Assembly (NCBI GenBank): GCA_963848045.1
Contig: CAWKCC010000004.1
Coordinates: forward strand, 853,448 to 917,447
Source of the DNA: CAVUAT01 sp963848045
GTDB lineage: Bacteria > Actinomycetota > Thermoleophilia > Solirubrobacterales > 70-9
DNA length: 64,000 nucleotides
Direction: 5' to 3'
Shown here: one piece after another, positions 1-7,659 of the stretch
Layout of the letters: every line of letters begins with the position of its first letter
How positions within the stretch are numbered: the stretch's first letter is position 1
Translations under genes and position numbers: made by a program
The notes under the pieces: model-generated
Database searches by the model: none
Seen by the model: only the letters and a program-made list of their open reading frames with translations
What the model was told of the DNA's origin: nothing

Positions 1-352
1 CGCTCGGTACGCAGCGCAATGCAGCGATCGGATCGTCTCGAGATTCTCGCGCGTCCATGTCATCGTGCGCTGCAGTCCGACTCTCAGCCCTGAATAAGCG
101 TCGCCGCAGAGTGCGTCGCCCTGGCGCTCGCCCGGGGGTTCCCAGCCGCAAGCCGAGGTGAGCGCTATCGGGGTATCGTTGCCTGCCCCTCGTTACTCAG
201 CTCGGCCAGCTCCAGGATCGTCGTCTCGCGGCCGCTTGCGGGATTGTAGGCACGGCTTGCTTCGCTCCGCGCACGCAATCGGGTCTCTGACGATGTCGTC
301 GAAGTCCTTGCTTAAGCCCGACGAAACCTGCGCCTCCGCTGACCTCGGTCAT
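1..352 (-). pseudogene. Decayed NAD-dependent sugar epimerase (runs off left edge)
   Basis: On the minus strand an ATG at 352 overlaps the stop of the upstream epimerase (ATGA) and begins MTEVSGGAGFVGLK, which resembles the nucleotide-binding start of extended SDR epimerases; this frame stops at 197. Two further pieces in the other minus frames look like the C-terminal half of the same family: AYNPASGRETTILELAEL (251 to about 198) and, from about 105 to the edge, GLRVGLQRTMTWTRENLETI. The roughly 200 residues that should lie between are missing. I infer a second epimerase gene that was coupled to the one upstream and has since lost its middle and suffered frameshifts. The family assignment of the fragments is by eye. 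Confidence 0.5.
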
Positions 353-1302
353 TTCGCCTCCTCGGCGCTGACCTGTACCTCCTTGGCATTCAGGTGGGTG
401 TAGGTCTCGCCGACCTCGTTGGCCCGGTACCACTCGATCGCCCTCGCGATCCCCTCGGACAGCGGCACCTTGGCCTCCCAGCCGAAGTCCTGCTTGGTGC
501 GTGAGGGGTCGAGCAGGATGCTGGGCGCGTCGTCGGGTGGGCGTGGCCGCACCTCGACCTCCTGGTCGAGCTCGATCCCCATCGCGTCGGTGACGGCCTC
601 GAACATCTCCTTGATCGAGTAGTCCGACCCCGTGGAAGCGTGATAGTGGCCCTGGCCGGTGCCCAGCAGGGCCGGGTAGGCCACGTCGATCAGGTCGTCG
701 ACGAAGATGAAGTCCCTGCGGCTGTCCATGACGAAGCAGGGCTTGCCCTCGCTGAGGCGCTGGTAGAACGTCGGTGGGGGTCCGCTGAGGTTGCGGGGGC
801 CGTAGATGTTGGCGAGCCGCAGCGAGACGAAGGGGATGCCCGAGAGCTCGATGTACTGCTCGGCCGTCGTCTTCGAGATCGCGTAGCTCGAGTCGGGCCG
901 GATCGGGTGGTTGAGCGTGATCGGCTGCTCGATCGGCTTGGTGCCGTAACAGAGCGCCGTCTGGAAGTAGAGGATGCGCCCGACGCCGGCGTCGCGGCTG
1001 GCCTCGACCACATTGGCGCCTCCCAGTGAGTTGGTCGACGCGTCCGTGCTCCAGGCATCGGGGTCCTTGTAGGAGGCGGCTGCGTGGGCGACGGCCTCGG
1101 GCCCGAACTCGAAGGCCCGATCCAACTCGTCGCGGTTGGCGATCGAGCCCTCGAACAGGGTGAAGCTCTCGTGCTCGGGGAGGTTCTCGCGGCGGCCCGT
1201 CTCGAAGTTGTCGATGACCGCGACCTGGTGGCCGTCAGCCAGCAGCCTCTCGGCCAGATGAGAGCCGATGAACCCCGCCCCTCCCGTGATCAGCACCTTC
1301 AT
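349..1302 (-). CDS. NAD-dependent epimerase/dehydratase (extended SDR)
   Basis: A 317-residue extended short-chain dehydrogenase of the nucleotide-sugar epimerase/dehydratase type. The Rossmann motif GGAGFIG is at residues 7-13, the NAD-ribose-binding aspartate is at about D31, and the catalytic pair is Y140-x3-K144. The C-terminal half has the usual substrate-binding residues and a final EGIARAIEWYRAN-like helix. The start at 1302 places GGAGFIG at the normal distance from the N-terminus. Its first 68 bases overlap the end of the asparagine-synthase-like gene in another frame, so the two are probably co-transcribed. The exact sugar (for example UDP-glucose/galactose or a decarboxylated product) cannot be told from sequence. 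Context says surface polysaccharide synthesis. Confidence 0.85.
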   Translation of the reverse strand: MKVLITGGAGFIGSHLAERLLADGHQVAVIDNFETGRRENLPEHESFTLFEGSIANRDELDRAFEFGPEAVAHAAASYKDPDAWSTDASTNSLGGANVVEASRDAGVGRILYFQTALCYGTKPIEQPITLNHPIRPDSSYAISKTTAEQYIELSGIPFVSLRLANIYGPRNLSGPPPTFYQRLSEGKPCFVMDSRRDFIFVDDLIDVAYPALLGTGQGHYHASTGSDYSIKEMFEAVTDAMGIELDQEVEVRPRPPDDAPSILLDPSRTKQDFGWEAKVPLSEGIARAIEWYRANEVGETYTHLNAKEVQVSAEEAK

Positions 1303-3220
1303 CTGCCTGCACCGGTCCTTTCGTAGTCAGCAGCTTGCGGAACTCGCGCCCGCGATCGTGGAAGGCCCGCTGCCAGAGCTCCAGCGAGAGCAGGCCCCAG
1401 GCCTTGCGGCCGTATGTCTCCTCCCCCGCCAGGCCCTCGAGGACCTTGGCGTTGTCGATCAGCTCGCGGCCGCGCGCAGCGTCGGTGGAGAGTATGTCGC
1501 TCACGTAGTCGCGCGCGTCGCCCGCCAGCCACTCCGAGAGCGGCACCGGGAAGCCCATCTTGTCCGTGCGGTCGAGGACCTTGTCCGGAACGATCGAGCG
1601 CGTCGCCTTCTTGAAGATGTGCTTCATGTCGCCGTCGCGAAACTTGATGTCGGCCGGAATCGTCGCCGCGAGCTCGATCAGCCGGTGGTCCAGCAGCGGC
1701 ACACGCGACTCGAGCCCGTGCGCCATCGAGACCCGGTCCTCGACCTGCAGCAGCGCCGGCAGCAGCGTCTTGAAGTCGAAGTGGGTCATCTTGTCGAAGT
1801 AGGCCTCGTGGCCGACGTTGGGGCCGTTGAAGATCTGGCGGAAGGTCTCGAACGGCGAGTAGTCACCGAGCGCCTCCACATCGACCTCGCTCTCGACGTC
1901 GTGCGCTCGATTGATCAACCGGAAGTAGCGCGCGTCGAGGTCCTCGAACAGGCCCTCGCGCCAGAACTCGCGCAGCATCGGCTTGTAGTTGCGCAGCGCG
2001 ACCAGGTTGGGGATGATCGACTCGTAGGTGACGACGAAGTTGCCGCTGTCGAGGGTGCCCTCGATCGCCCCCTTGATGCACTGCTCGAAGTAGGCGACCA
2101 GGTAGCGCGTGTAGCCGCCGAAGATCTCGTCACCCCCCTGACCCCCCAGGATCACCTTGACCTGCTCGGCCGCGGCCTGGGAGACCATGTACTGGGGGAA
2201 GGAGCCGGGGCCGGCGACCGGATAGTCCATGCAGTAGGCGACGTCCTCGATCTTTCCGATGAAGTCTCCAACGCCGATGTCGATCTCGTGCAGCTCGAGG
2301 CCGCGCTGCTCGGCCACCAGCCGGGCATACGGCGATTCGTCGTAGCGCGGGTCCTCGGAGAACTTCCCGGTGAAGGCGGGCAGCGCGTCCTGCTCTCGTG
2401 CGGCCAGCGAGGCGACGGCGCTGGAGTCGACCCCACCCGAGAGGTAGGCGCTGACCGGGACGTCGGAGCGCATGTGCAGCTCCACCGACTCGGTCAGGAG
2501 CTCCTCGATCTGCTCGGTGAAGTGGGCGGCATCGTGATCCCAGTCGATCTCGTAGAAGACCTCCCAGTAGCGGCGCGGCTCGGCGGGGCCGCGCTTTAGG
2601 CGCAGGTAGTGCCCCGGCGGCAGCTCCCGGATGCCCTCGAACAGGGTCTTGCCGGCCAGGCAGAACTGGAAGGCGAGGTAATCCTTGAGCCCGTCGAGGT
2701 CGGTCTCGACGCTGGGCAGCATCGGCAGCAGCGCCTTGGCCTCGGAGGCGAAGTAGAAGACGTCGCCCACCACCGCGTAGTAGAAGGGCTTGATCCCGAA
2801 GCGGTCGCGCGCGCAGAACAGCTCCCCCTCCCGCTCGTCCCAGATCGCGTAGGAGAACATGCCGCGAAGGCGCTGCAGCGAATCCGTGCCCCAGCGCCCG
2901 TGGGCTCTGAGCAGGACCTCGGTGTCGCAGCTGGTGCGGAACGAGCCCGGGATCTCGCGCATCAGCTCCGGGTAGTTGTAGATCTCCCCGTTGAAGGCGA
3001 TCCAGCGCCCGGCCTCGTCGGACATCGGCTGATGGCCGTGCTCGAGGTCGATGATCGAGAGCCGCCGGTGGGCGAGACCGACGTGCCCGCGCTCGTGCAC
3101 CCAGGCGCCGGCGTCGTCCGGGCCGCGGTGGGCGATCAGCCCGCTCATCACCTCGAGCCGGCGCTCGAGGTCGCCGATCGGCTCCCCTCGCAGGTTGATG
3201 GCGCCGCAGATTCCACACAT
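1235..3220 (-). CDS. asnB: Asparagine synthase (glutamine-hydrolysing)-like amidotransferase
   Basis: A 661-residue class II glutamine amidotransferase/asparagine synthetase. I chose the ATG at 3220 because Cys2 of MCGICG must be the N-terminal nucleophile; an ATG at 3232 (MNAAM) is the alternative. The glutaminase domain covers about residues 1-200, with RGPDD and FNGEIYN, and the synthetase domain carries the ATP PP-loop SGGVDSS at 261-267. AsnB homologues in polysaccharide clusters often amidate uronic-acid sugars or modify glycans rather than make free asparagine, and this one sits beside an epimerase and a glycosyltransferase. Its last ~20 codons read into the epimerase gene in another frame, as if the original stop had been lost. 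Confidence 0.88.
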   Translation of the reverse strand: MCGICGAINLRGEPIGDLERRLEVMSGLIAHRGPDDAGAWVHERGHVGLAHRRLSIIDLEHGHQPMSDEAGRWIAFNGEIYNYPELMREIPGSFRTSCDTEVLLRAHGRWGTDSLQRLRGMFSYAIWDEREGELFCARDRFGIKPFYYAVVGDVFYFASEAKALLPMLPSVETDLDGLKDYLAFQFCLAGKTLFEGIRELPPGHYLRLKRGPAEPRRYWEVFYEIDWDHDAAHFTEQIEELLTESVELHMRSDVPVSAYLSGGVDSSAVASLAAREQDALPAFTGKFSEDPRYDESPYARLVAEQRGLELHEIDIGVGDFIGKIEDVAYCMDYPVAGPGSFPQYMVSQAAAEQVKVILGGQGGDEIFGGYTRYLVAYFEQCIKGAIEGTLDSGNFVVTYESIIPNLVALRNYKPMLREFWREGLFEDLDARYFRLINRAHDVESEVDVEALGDYSPFETFRQIFNGPNVGHEAYFDKMTHFDFKTLLPALLQVEDRVSMAHGLESRVPLLDHRLIELAATIPADIKFRDGDMKHIFKKATRSIVPDKVLDRTDKMGFPVPLSEWLAGDARDYVSDILSTDAARGRELIDNAKVLEGLAGEETYGRKAWGLLSLELWQRAFHDRGREFRKLLTTKGPVQADEGADHGRGGVHRLSSGREAAG

Positions 3221-3246
3221 TGCGGCGTTCATAGTGACAAGGTCGG

Positions 3247-3252
3247 TAGCTT
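3247..3252 (+). promoter_or_regulatory. Putative -10 box TAGCTT, leaderless
   Basis: TAGCTT ends 8 nt before the ATG at 3261, and no Shine-Dalgarno is present. The spacing fits transcription starting at the start codon. The box lies inside the 40-bp gap between divergent genes. Confidence 0.4.
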
Positions 3253-3260
3253 CGGCGCAG

Positions 3261-5462
3261 ATGAACGCAGCCGGCCCCGCCCACCGTGACGACGTCACCG
3301 TCGTCATTCCCTGCTTCAACCACGGCGAATACATCGGCGAGGCGATCGACAGCGTCCTCGCGCAGGAGGAAGCGGCGACGCGGATCATCGTCGTGGACGA
3401 CGGCTCAACCGACCAAGCGACCCTGGACGCGCTCGATGCCCTCCCTGAGGGGGTCGAGGTCCTGCACCAGGCCAACGCCGGCCCGGCCGCGGCCCGCAAC
3501 GCGGGGATCGAGGCGACCGATTCGCCCTACCTGCTGATGCTCGATGCCGACGATCGCCTGCCGGACGGTGCGCTCGCCGACCTGCGAGCGGCCCTCGACG
3601 CCGATCCGGAGGCCGGCTACGCCTACGGCGTGATGCACTTCTTCGGCGACTGGTCTGGCGAGGTGCGCCTGCCACCGTATGACCCCTACCGGCTCCTCTA
3701 TCGCGGGATCGTGGGCTGGATCGGCCTCATCCGCCGCGAGGCGTGGGAGGCAGCCGGGGGCTTCGATCCGGCCCTGCAGGGCTTCGAGGACTGGGACTTC
3801 ACGCTCGGCGCGCTGGCGGCCGGCTGGCGCGGCCGTCGCCTAGACCGCGTCGTCCTGGACTACCGAAAGCACGGGCGCTCGGGCCTTGAACAGGACCGCC
3901 GCCGGTACCGCGAGCTCTACCGTCGCCTGCGCGAGAAGCACGCGGACCTGTACGGGCGAGCGGCCGAAGCCGCACGCGAGAGCGACCTCGGCCCGGCCGG
4001 GCGCCTGTTCTACCGCACCTACTGGGCATGGCGCCCCTTGCCGGCGGCGCTGGAGCGCGCCGCATACTCCCTGATCTTCAGGCGGCCGGGCCGAGCCGAG
4101 GGCCCGCGCGAGCCGCTGGCCGCCGGCCTCCCCGCTCCGCGCTCGATGGCCGGCGGCGTCTTCCTGGCCTCCGTGGCGCGCGTGGCGTTCGTGGTGGCCG
4201 GCGGTGCGGTCAGCATCATCGTCGCCCGCCTGCTCGGGCCCGACGGAAGCGGCGACTTCCTGGTGATCAGCAGCCTCATGTTCACCTTGGCGGCCCTCGG
4301 CACCGTCGGCCTCGAGATCGGGGTCGGCTGGATGCTCGGCTCGGGTCGGTGGAGCCGGCAGAGCGCGCTCGCGAGCACGGCCTTCGCCGCCTTGGCGCTC
4401 GGGATCGCCGCCGCGGCGATCGGTTTCGGCATCTACGCCGTCGCGTCGGGCAGCGCCTTCGCCGGCATCGACACGGGAGTGGCGCTCACCGCCCTCGCCG
4501 CCCTGCCCCCGGCGCTCCTGCTCACGATCTTCACTCAGGCGGCGATCGCCACCGAGCGCTACGAGGCCGCCGCCGCCATCGGGCTGGCCACGGCCGGCCT
4601 CTATGTCGCGGGGGTGGCAGCGCTCGCGGCCCTGTTCGATCTGGAGGGGGCCGTGGGGGGGCTGCTCGTCGGGCAGGTCGCGGGGGGGCTCGTCGCACTC
4701 GTCTGGTGGCGCCGCGGGGGCGAGAGCAGAGGATTCGGCGGCTTCGACCTCGCCCGGCTGCGCAAGGCGGCCGCGTTCGGGGCGAACATCTGGTTCGCCA
4801 CCGCGATGGTGATCCTCGTCTACCGCTTCGACGTCTTCCTGCTGAACGCATACGCCGGCTCCTCCGAGGCGGGGTACTACGCGGTCGCGATCGCCGTCTC
4901 CGGTGCCCTCGGCGTCCTCCCGACCGCCCTCGGCAGCGTCCTCATGCCCCGCCTCGCGGCCCTGGACAGCGAAAACGACCAGCGTCTCCTGCGCGAGACA
5001 GAGGCGCGTGCCCTGCGCCACACAATGCTGATTCTTCTCGTCACATCGGTGCTCCTCGCCGTCGCAATCCCGGCCGTGATCAAGCCGGTGTTCGGCGCCG
5101 AGTTCGGCCCGTCGGTGGCCCCGGCCCTGATCCTGATCCCCGGCTCGGCGGCCCTCGGATTGACCAACGCCCTCTACGCCGCCCTCGCCGGCCGCGGCCG
5201 CCCCGAGTTCGCGTTCCGGGTGGCGCTGGCGGTCACCCCGATCGCAATCGGCATCTACTTCCTGCTCGTGCCCGCGTTCGAGACCGAGGGCGCCGCGCTC
5301 GGCTCGAGCATCGCCTACCTGCTCAGCGCCGCCGTCGCCTGGGCCTACCTTCGCCGCCTCGGGGGCCCCCGTGTCCTCGAAGCCATGCCCGGCCTTCGAG
5401 AGCTCGACGACTACCGCGTGCTCGCCAGCCAGACGCGGCGCCGGCTGAGAAGCGCCTCATGA
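3261..5462 (+). CDS. GT2 glycosyltransferase fused to polysaccharide flippase
   Basis: A 733-residue two-part protein. Residues ~10-290 are a GT-A family 2 glycosyltransferase: VTVVIPCFN near the start, VVDDGSTD, the DxD-type motif LDADD (D95, D97) and the GFEDWDF acceptor-site motif. Residues ~296-700 are a polytopic membrane domain of the oligosaccharide flippase (Wzx/MurJ-like, MOP) type, beginning MAGGVFLASVARVAFVVAGG and containing about 12 hydrophobic stretches. No stop or frame change separates the two parts. One polypeptide could both add a sugar and move the lipid-linked glycan across the membrane. The start at 3261 fits the GT2 domain and is preceded by a TAGCTT box; Met296 could in principle begin a separate flippase. 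Confidence 0.85.
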   Translation: MNAAGPAHRDDVTVVIPCFNHGEYIGEAIDSVLAQEEAATRIIVVDDGSTDQATLDALDALPEGVEVLHQANAGPAAARNAGIEATDSPYLLMLDADDRLPDGALADLRAALDADPEAGYAYGVMHFFGDWSGEVRLPPYDPYRLLYRGIVGWIGLIRREAWEAAGGFDPALQGFEDWDFTLGALAAGWRGRRLDRVVLDYRKHGRSGLEQDRRRYRELYRRLREKHADLYGRAAEAARESDLGPAGRLFYRTYWAWRPLPAALERAAYSLIFRRPGRAEGPREPLAAGLPAPRSMAGGVFLASVARVAFVVAGGAVSIIVARLLGPDGSGDFLVISSLMFTLAALGTVGLEIGVGWMLGSGRWSRQSALASTAFAALALGIAAAAIGFGIYAVASGSAFAGIDTGVALTALAALPPALLLTIFTQAAIATERYEAAAAIGLATAGLYVAGVAALAALFDLEGAVGGLLVGQVAGGLVALVWWRRGGESRGFGGFDLARLRKAAAFGANIWFATAMVILVYRFDVFLLNAYAGSSEAGYYAVAIAVSGALGVLPTALGSVLMPRLAALDSENDQRLLRETEARALRHTMLILLVTSVLLAVAIPAVIKPVFGAEFGPSVAPALILIPGSAALGLTNALYAALAGRGRPEFAFRVALAVTPIAIGIYFLLVPAFETEGAALGSSIAYLLSAAVAWAYLRRLGGPRVLEAMPGLRELDDYRVLASQTRRRLRSAS

Positions 5463-5517
5463 GCCCCGGTTCCGCTCGCGCGGCATCGCCACCCGGGATC
5501 CGGCAGCCTTTCGCGCG

Positions 5518-6615
5518 ATGAAGGTCCTGACCGTGATCGGAAACCGCCCGCAGTTCGTCAAGGCCGCCGCCGTCTCGACCAAGCTCCGCGAGCGCGCCAC
5601 GGAGGTGCTGGTCCACACCGGCCAGCACTACGACCGCGAGCTCTCCGAGGTCTTCTTCGAGGAGCTGAAGCTGCCGCCGCCCGATCACATGCTCGGCGCC
5701 GGATCGGGCAGCCACGCCGAGATGACCGGCTCGATCATGCGGGCGCTCGAGCCGCTGGTGGCCGAGCTGAGCCCCGACGCGCTGCTCGTCTACGGCGACA
5801 CCGATTCGACCCTCGCCGGGGCGCTCGTCGCCGCCAAGGCCGAGGTGCCCCTTGCCCATGTCGAGGCGGGGATGCGCTCGTTCAACCGCTCGATGCCCGA
5901 GGAGGTCAACCGCGTGGTCGCCGACGCGCTGGCCGGGCTCTCGCTGTGCCCCACCGAGGTGGCGATGCGGAACCTCGAGAACGAGGGCCTGGGCGCGACG
6001 GCGCGGCTGGTCGGCGACGTGATGGCCGACGTGGCGATGATCTTCGGCCCGATCGCCGAGCAGCGCTCCGAGGTGCTGGGCCGGCTCGAACTCGAGCCCC
6101 GCGGCTACTGCGTCGCGACCGCCCACCGGGCGGGCAACGTCGATGACCCGGCCAAGCTGGCGCGGCTCTTGGAGGTGCTCGAGCGCGGCGCGGCAGAGGC
6201 CCCGGTGATCTTCGCCGTGCACCCGCGCACCAGGGCGAGGCTCGAGGCCTCCGGCGCGGCCGACGGCCTCGAGGCACGGGGCATACGCGCGATCGACCCG
6301 CTCGGCTACCTGGACATCACCAAGCTGCTTCGCAACTCGCGCGCGGTGCTGACCGACTCGGGCGGCCTGCAGAAGGAGGCCTTCCTGGCGAGCGTGCCCT
6401 GCGTGACGATGCGCGAGGAGACCGAGTGGGTGGAGACGGTCGAGACGGGGTGGAACCGCCTCGTCGGCCTCGACCCCGACGCCGCCGAGGAGGCTCTGCG
6501 CGAGCTGCCGAGGCCGGATCAGGGGCTGACGTCGCCCGCCGAGCAGCTCTACGGCGGGGGCAAGGCCGGCGAGCGCGTCGCCGAGCAGATCGCCCGCTGG
6601 CTCGGCCCGGCCTAG
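5518..6615 (+). CDS. wecB: UDP-N-acetylglucosamine 2-epimerase, non-hydrolysing
   Basis: A 365-residue member of the non-hydrolysing UDP-GlcNAc 2-epimerase family (WecB/MnaA/WbpI). Visible are the N-terminal GNRPQFVKAA, HTGQHYD, the GDTDST nucleotide-binding loop, HVEAGMRSFNRSMPEEVNR, and the C-terminal LTDSGGLQKEA and MREETEW motifs. It interconverts UDP-GlcNAc and UDP-ManNAc, or, if it is a WbpI-type enzyme, the 3-acetamido uronic acid derivatives. The acetyltransferase immediately downstream and the DegT aminotransferase beyond it match the WbpD-WbpE steps, so a WbpI-like role is plausible. The gene is in a plus-strand run 55 bp after the flippase fusion. Confidence 0.88.
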   Translation: MKVLTVIGNRPQFVKAAAVSTKLRERATEVLVHTGQHYDRELSEVFFEELKLPPPDHMLGAGSGSHAEMTGSIMRALEPLVAELSPDALLVYGDTDSTLAGALVAAKAEVPLAHVEAGMRSFNRSMPEEVNRVVADALAGLSLCPTEVAMRNLENEGLGATARLVGDVMADVAMIFGPIAEQRSEVLGRLELEPRGYCVATAHRAGNVDDPAKLARLLEVLERGAAEAPVIFAVHPRTRARLEASGAADGLEARGIRAIDPLGYLDITKLLRNSRAVLTDSGGLQKEAFLASVPCVTMREETEWVETVETGWNRLVGLDPDAAEEALRELPRPDQGLTSPAEQLYGGGKAGERVAEQIARWLGPA

Positions 6616-6618
6616 ACT
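6613..6618 (+). promoter_or_regulatory. Putative -10 box TAGACT, leaderless
   Basis: TAGACT includes the TAG stop codon of the epimerase gene and ends 7 nt before the GTG at 6626. There is no Shine-Dalgarno. Confidence 0.35.
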
Positions 6619-6625
6619 CGCCGCC

Positions 6626-7338
6626 GTGAGCGAGCTGCTCCCATCGGATCGCGCCCCCGGGCTGCTGCTCGGCGACGGCGCGAAGCTCTCCGACGACGCC
6701 GAGATCGGCGGCAACATCACGATCCACGCGGGCACCGTGATCGGCGCCGGCTGCGTGATCCAGGACTCGGCGGTGATCGGCAAGCCCCCGCGGCTCGGCA
6801 GCCGCTCGGTGGCCTCGCGCGAGTCCCCGCCCCCGGCCGTGGTGGCGGATGGGGCCGCGATCTGCGCCGGCGCCGTGGTGCTGGCGGGCGCCGAGATCGG
6901 CGCCGGGGCGGTGGTCGGCGACCAGGCCCAGGTGCGCGAGCGAGCGCGAATCGGCGCCGAGTCGGTGATCGGCCGCGGAAGCGCCGTCGACAACGACGTC
7001 ACGATCGGCGAGCGCGTCAAGGTGCAGACCAACTGCTACGTGACCGCGGGGAGCGTGGTCGAGGACGACGTCTTCATCGGCCCCGGAGTGACGCTCACCA
7101 ACGACGACACCATGGGCCGCCACGAGCCCGGCCCACCCGAGGCGCCCACGCTGCGCCGCGCCTGCCGCCTCGGCGGCGGCGCCGTCGTCTGCCCGGGCGT
7201 CGAGATCGGCGAGGAGGCCTTCGTCGGCGCCGGTGCCGTGGTCACCGCCGACGTTCCCCCCGGGCCGTCGTGGTCGGCGTCCCGGCACGCAAGATTCGCG
7301 AGGTCGGCGAGGAGGACCTGCTCGAGCGCTGGCGCTAG
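6626..7338 (+). CDS. Hexapeptide-repeat sugar N-acetyltransferase (WbpD-like), C-terminal frameshift
   Basis: A left-handed beta-helix acyltransferase with many [LIV]-G-x-x-x-x hexapeptides (IGGNITIHAG, IGAGCVIQDS, IGAESVIGRG, IGPGVTLTND). It probably acetylates a 3-amino sugar made by the DegT aminotransferase nearby. The GTG start at 6626 follows a TAGACT box. The reading frame breaks at the C6 run 7256-7261. Read as is, the end becomes an Arg/Ser-rich tail running to 7384. Adding one C restores the family's normal ending (AVVVGVPARKIREVGEEDLL) and a TAG at 7336-7338, the end given here. Either it is a real C-terminal mutation or a homopolymer sequencing error. Confidence 0.75.
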
Positions 7339-7343
7339 CCGAT

Positions 7344-7604
7344 CTAGCCGCCGCGGAGAAGCACGGCCGCGATCAGGCCGATGAAGCCCGCGCCCCCCAC
7401 CCGGATCATCGCCAGCCTCAGGGCGTCGATCTCGCCGCGAAGGCCGCCGATCTCGCTGCGAATCTCCTCGCGAAGGCCGCCGATCTCGCTGCGCAGCTCG
7501 ACGCGCAGCTCTCGCACGTCCGTGCGCAGCTCGCGCAGCTCGCCGTCGATGTGATCGAAGCGATCGTCGAGGCGCTCGTCGGTCCAGGCGCTGCGCGACT
7601 CCAT
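7344..7604 (-). CDS. Small coiled-coil, tail-anchored membrane protein
   Basis: An 86-residue protein I cannot name. Residues ~5-65 are a charged coiled coil with heptad repeats of the type RSEIGGLREEI, and the last ~18 residues (VGGAGFIGLIAAVLLRG) form a single C-terminal membrane segment. Similar helix-plus-TM small proteins occur widely in bacteria without assigned function. A TAGCCT box lies 6 nt before the ATG, supporting this start and a leaderless transcript. It is convergent with the acetyltransferase gene. Confidence 0.65.
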   Translation of the reverse strand: MESRSAWTDERLDDRFDHIDGELRELRTDVRELRVELRSEIGGLREEIRSEIGGLRGEIDALRLAMIRVGGAGFIGLIAAVLLRGG

Positions 7605-7610
7605 GCGGCA

Positions 7611-7616
7611 AGGCTA
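7611..7616 (-). promoter_or_regulatory. Putative -10 box TAGCCT, leaderless
   Basis: On the minus strand TAGCCT ends 6 nt before the ATG at 7604; no Shine-Dalgarno is present. Confidence 0.4.
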
Positions 7617-7659
7617 CCCGTGCCCGAGCGCCGATCAAGCGCGAATCGGGCCGGTTCTC

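Noticed and set aside
3385..3675. Arg-rich minus-strand frames in the GT2 domain
   Set aside because: They are typical high-GC antisense artefacts opposite a gene with clear catalytic motifs.
7435..7505. Near-identical short repeats resembling a small CRISPR-like array
   Set aside because: They are in-frame heptad repeats of the coiled-coil protein on the minus strand, with no spacers or cas genes.
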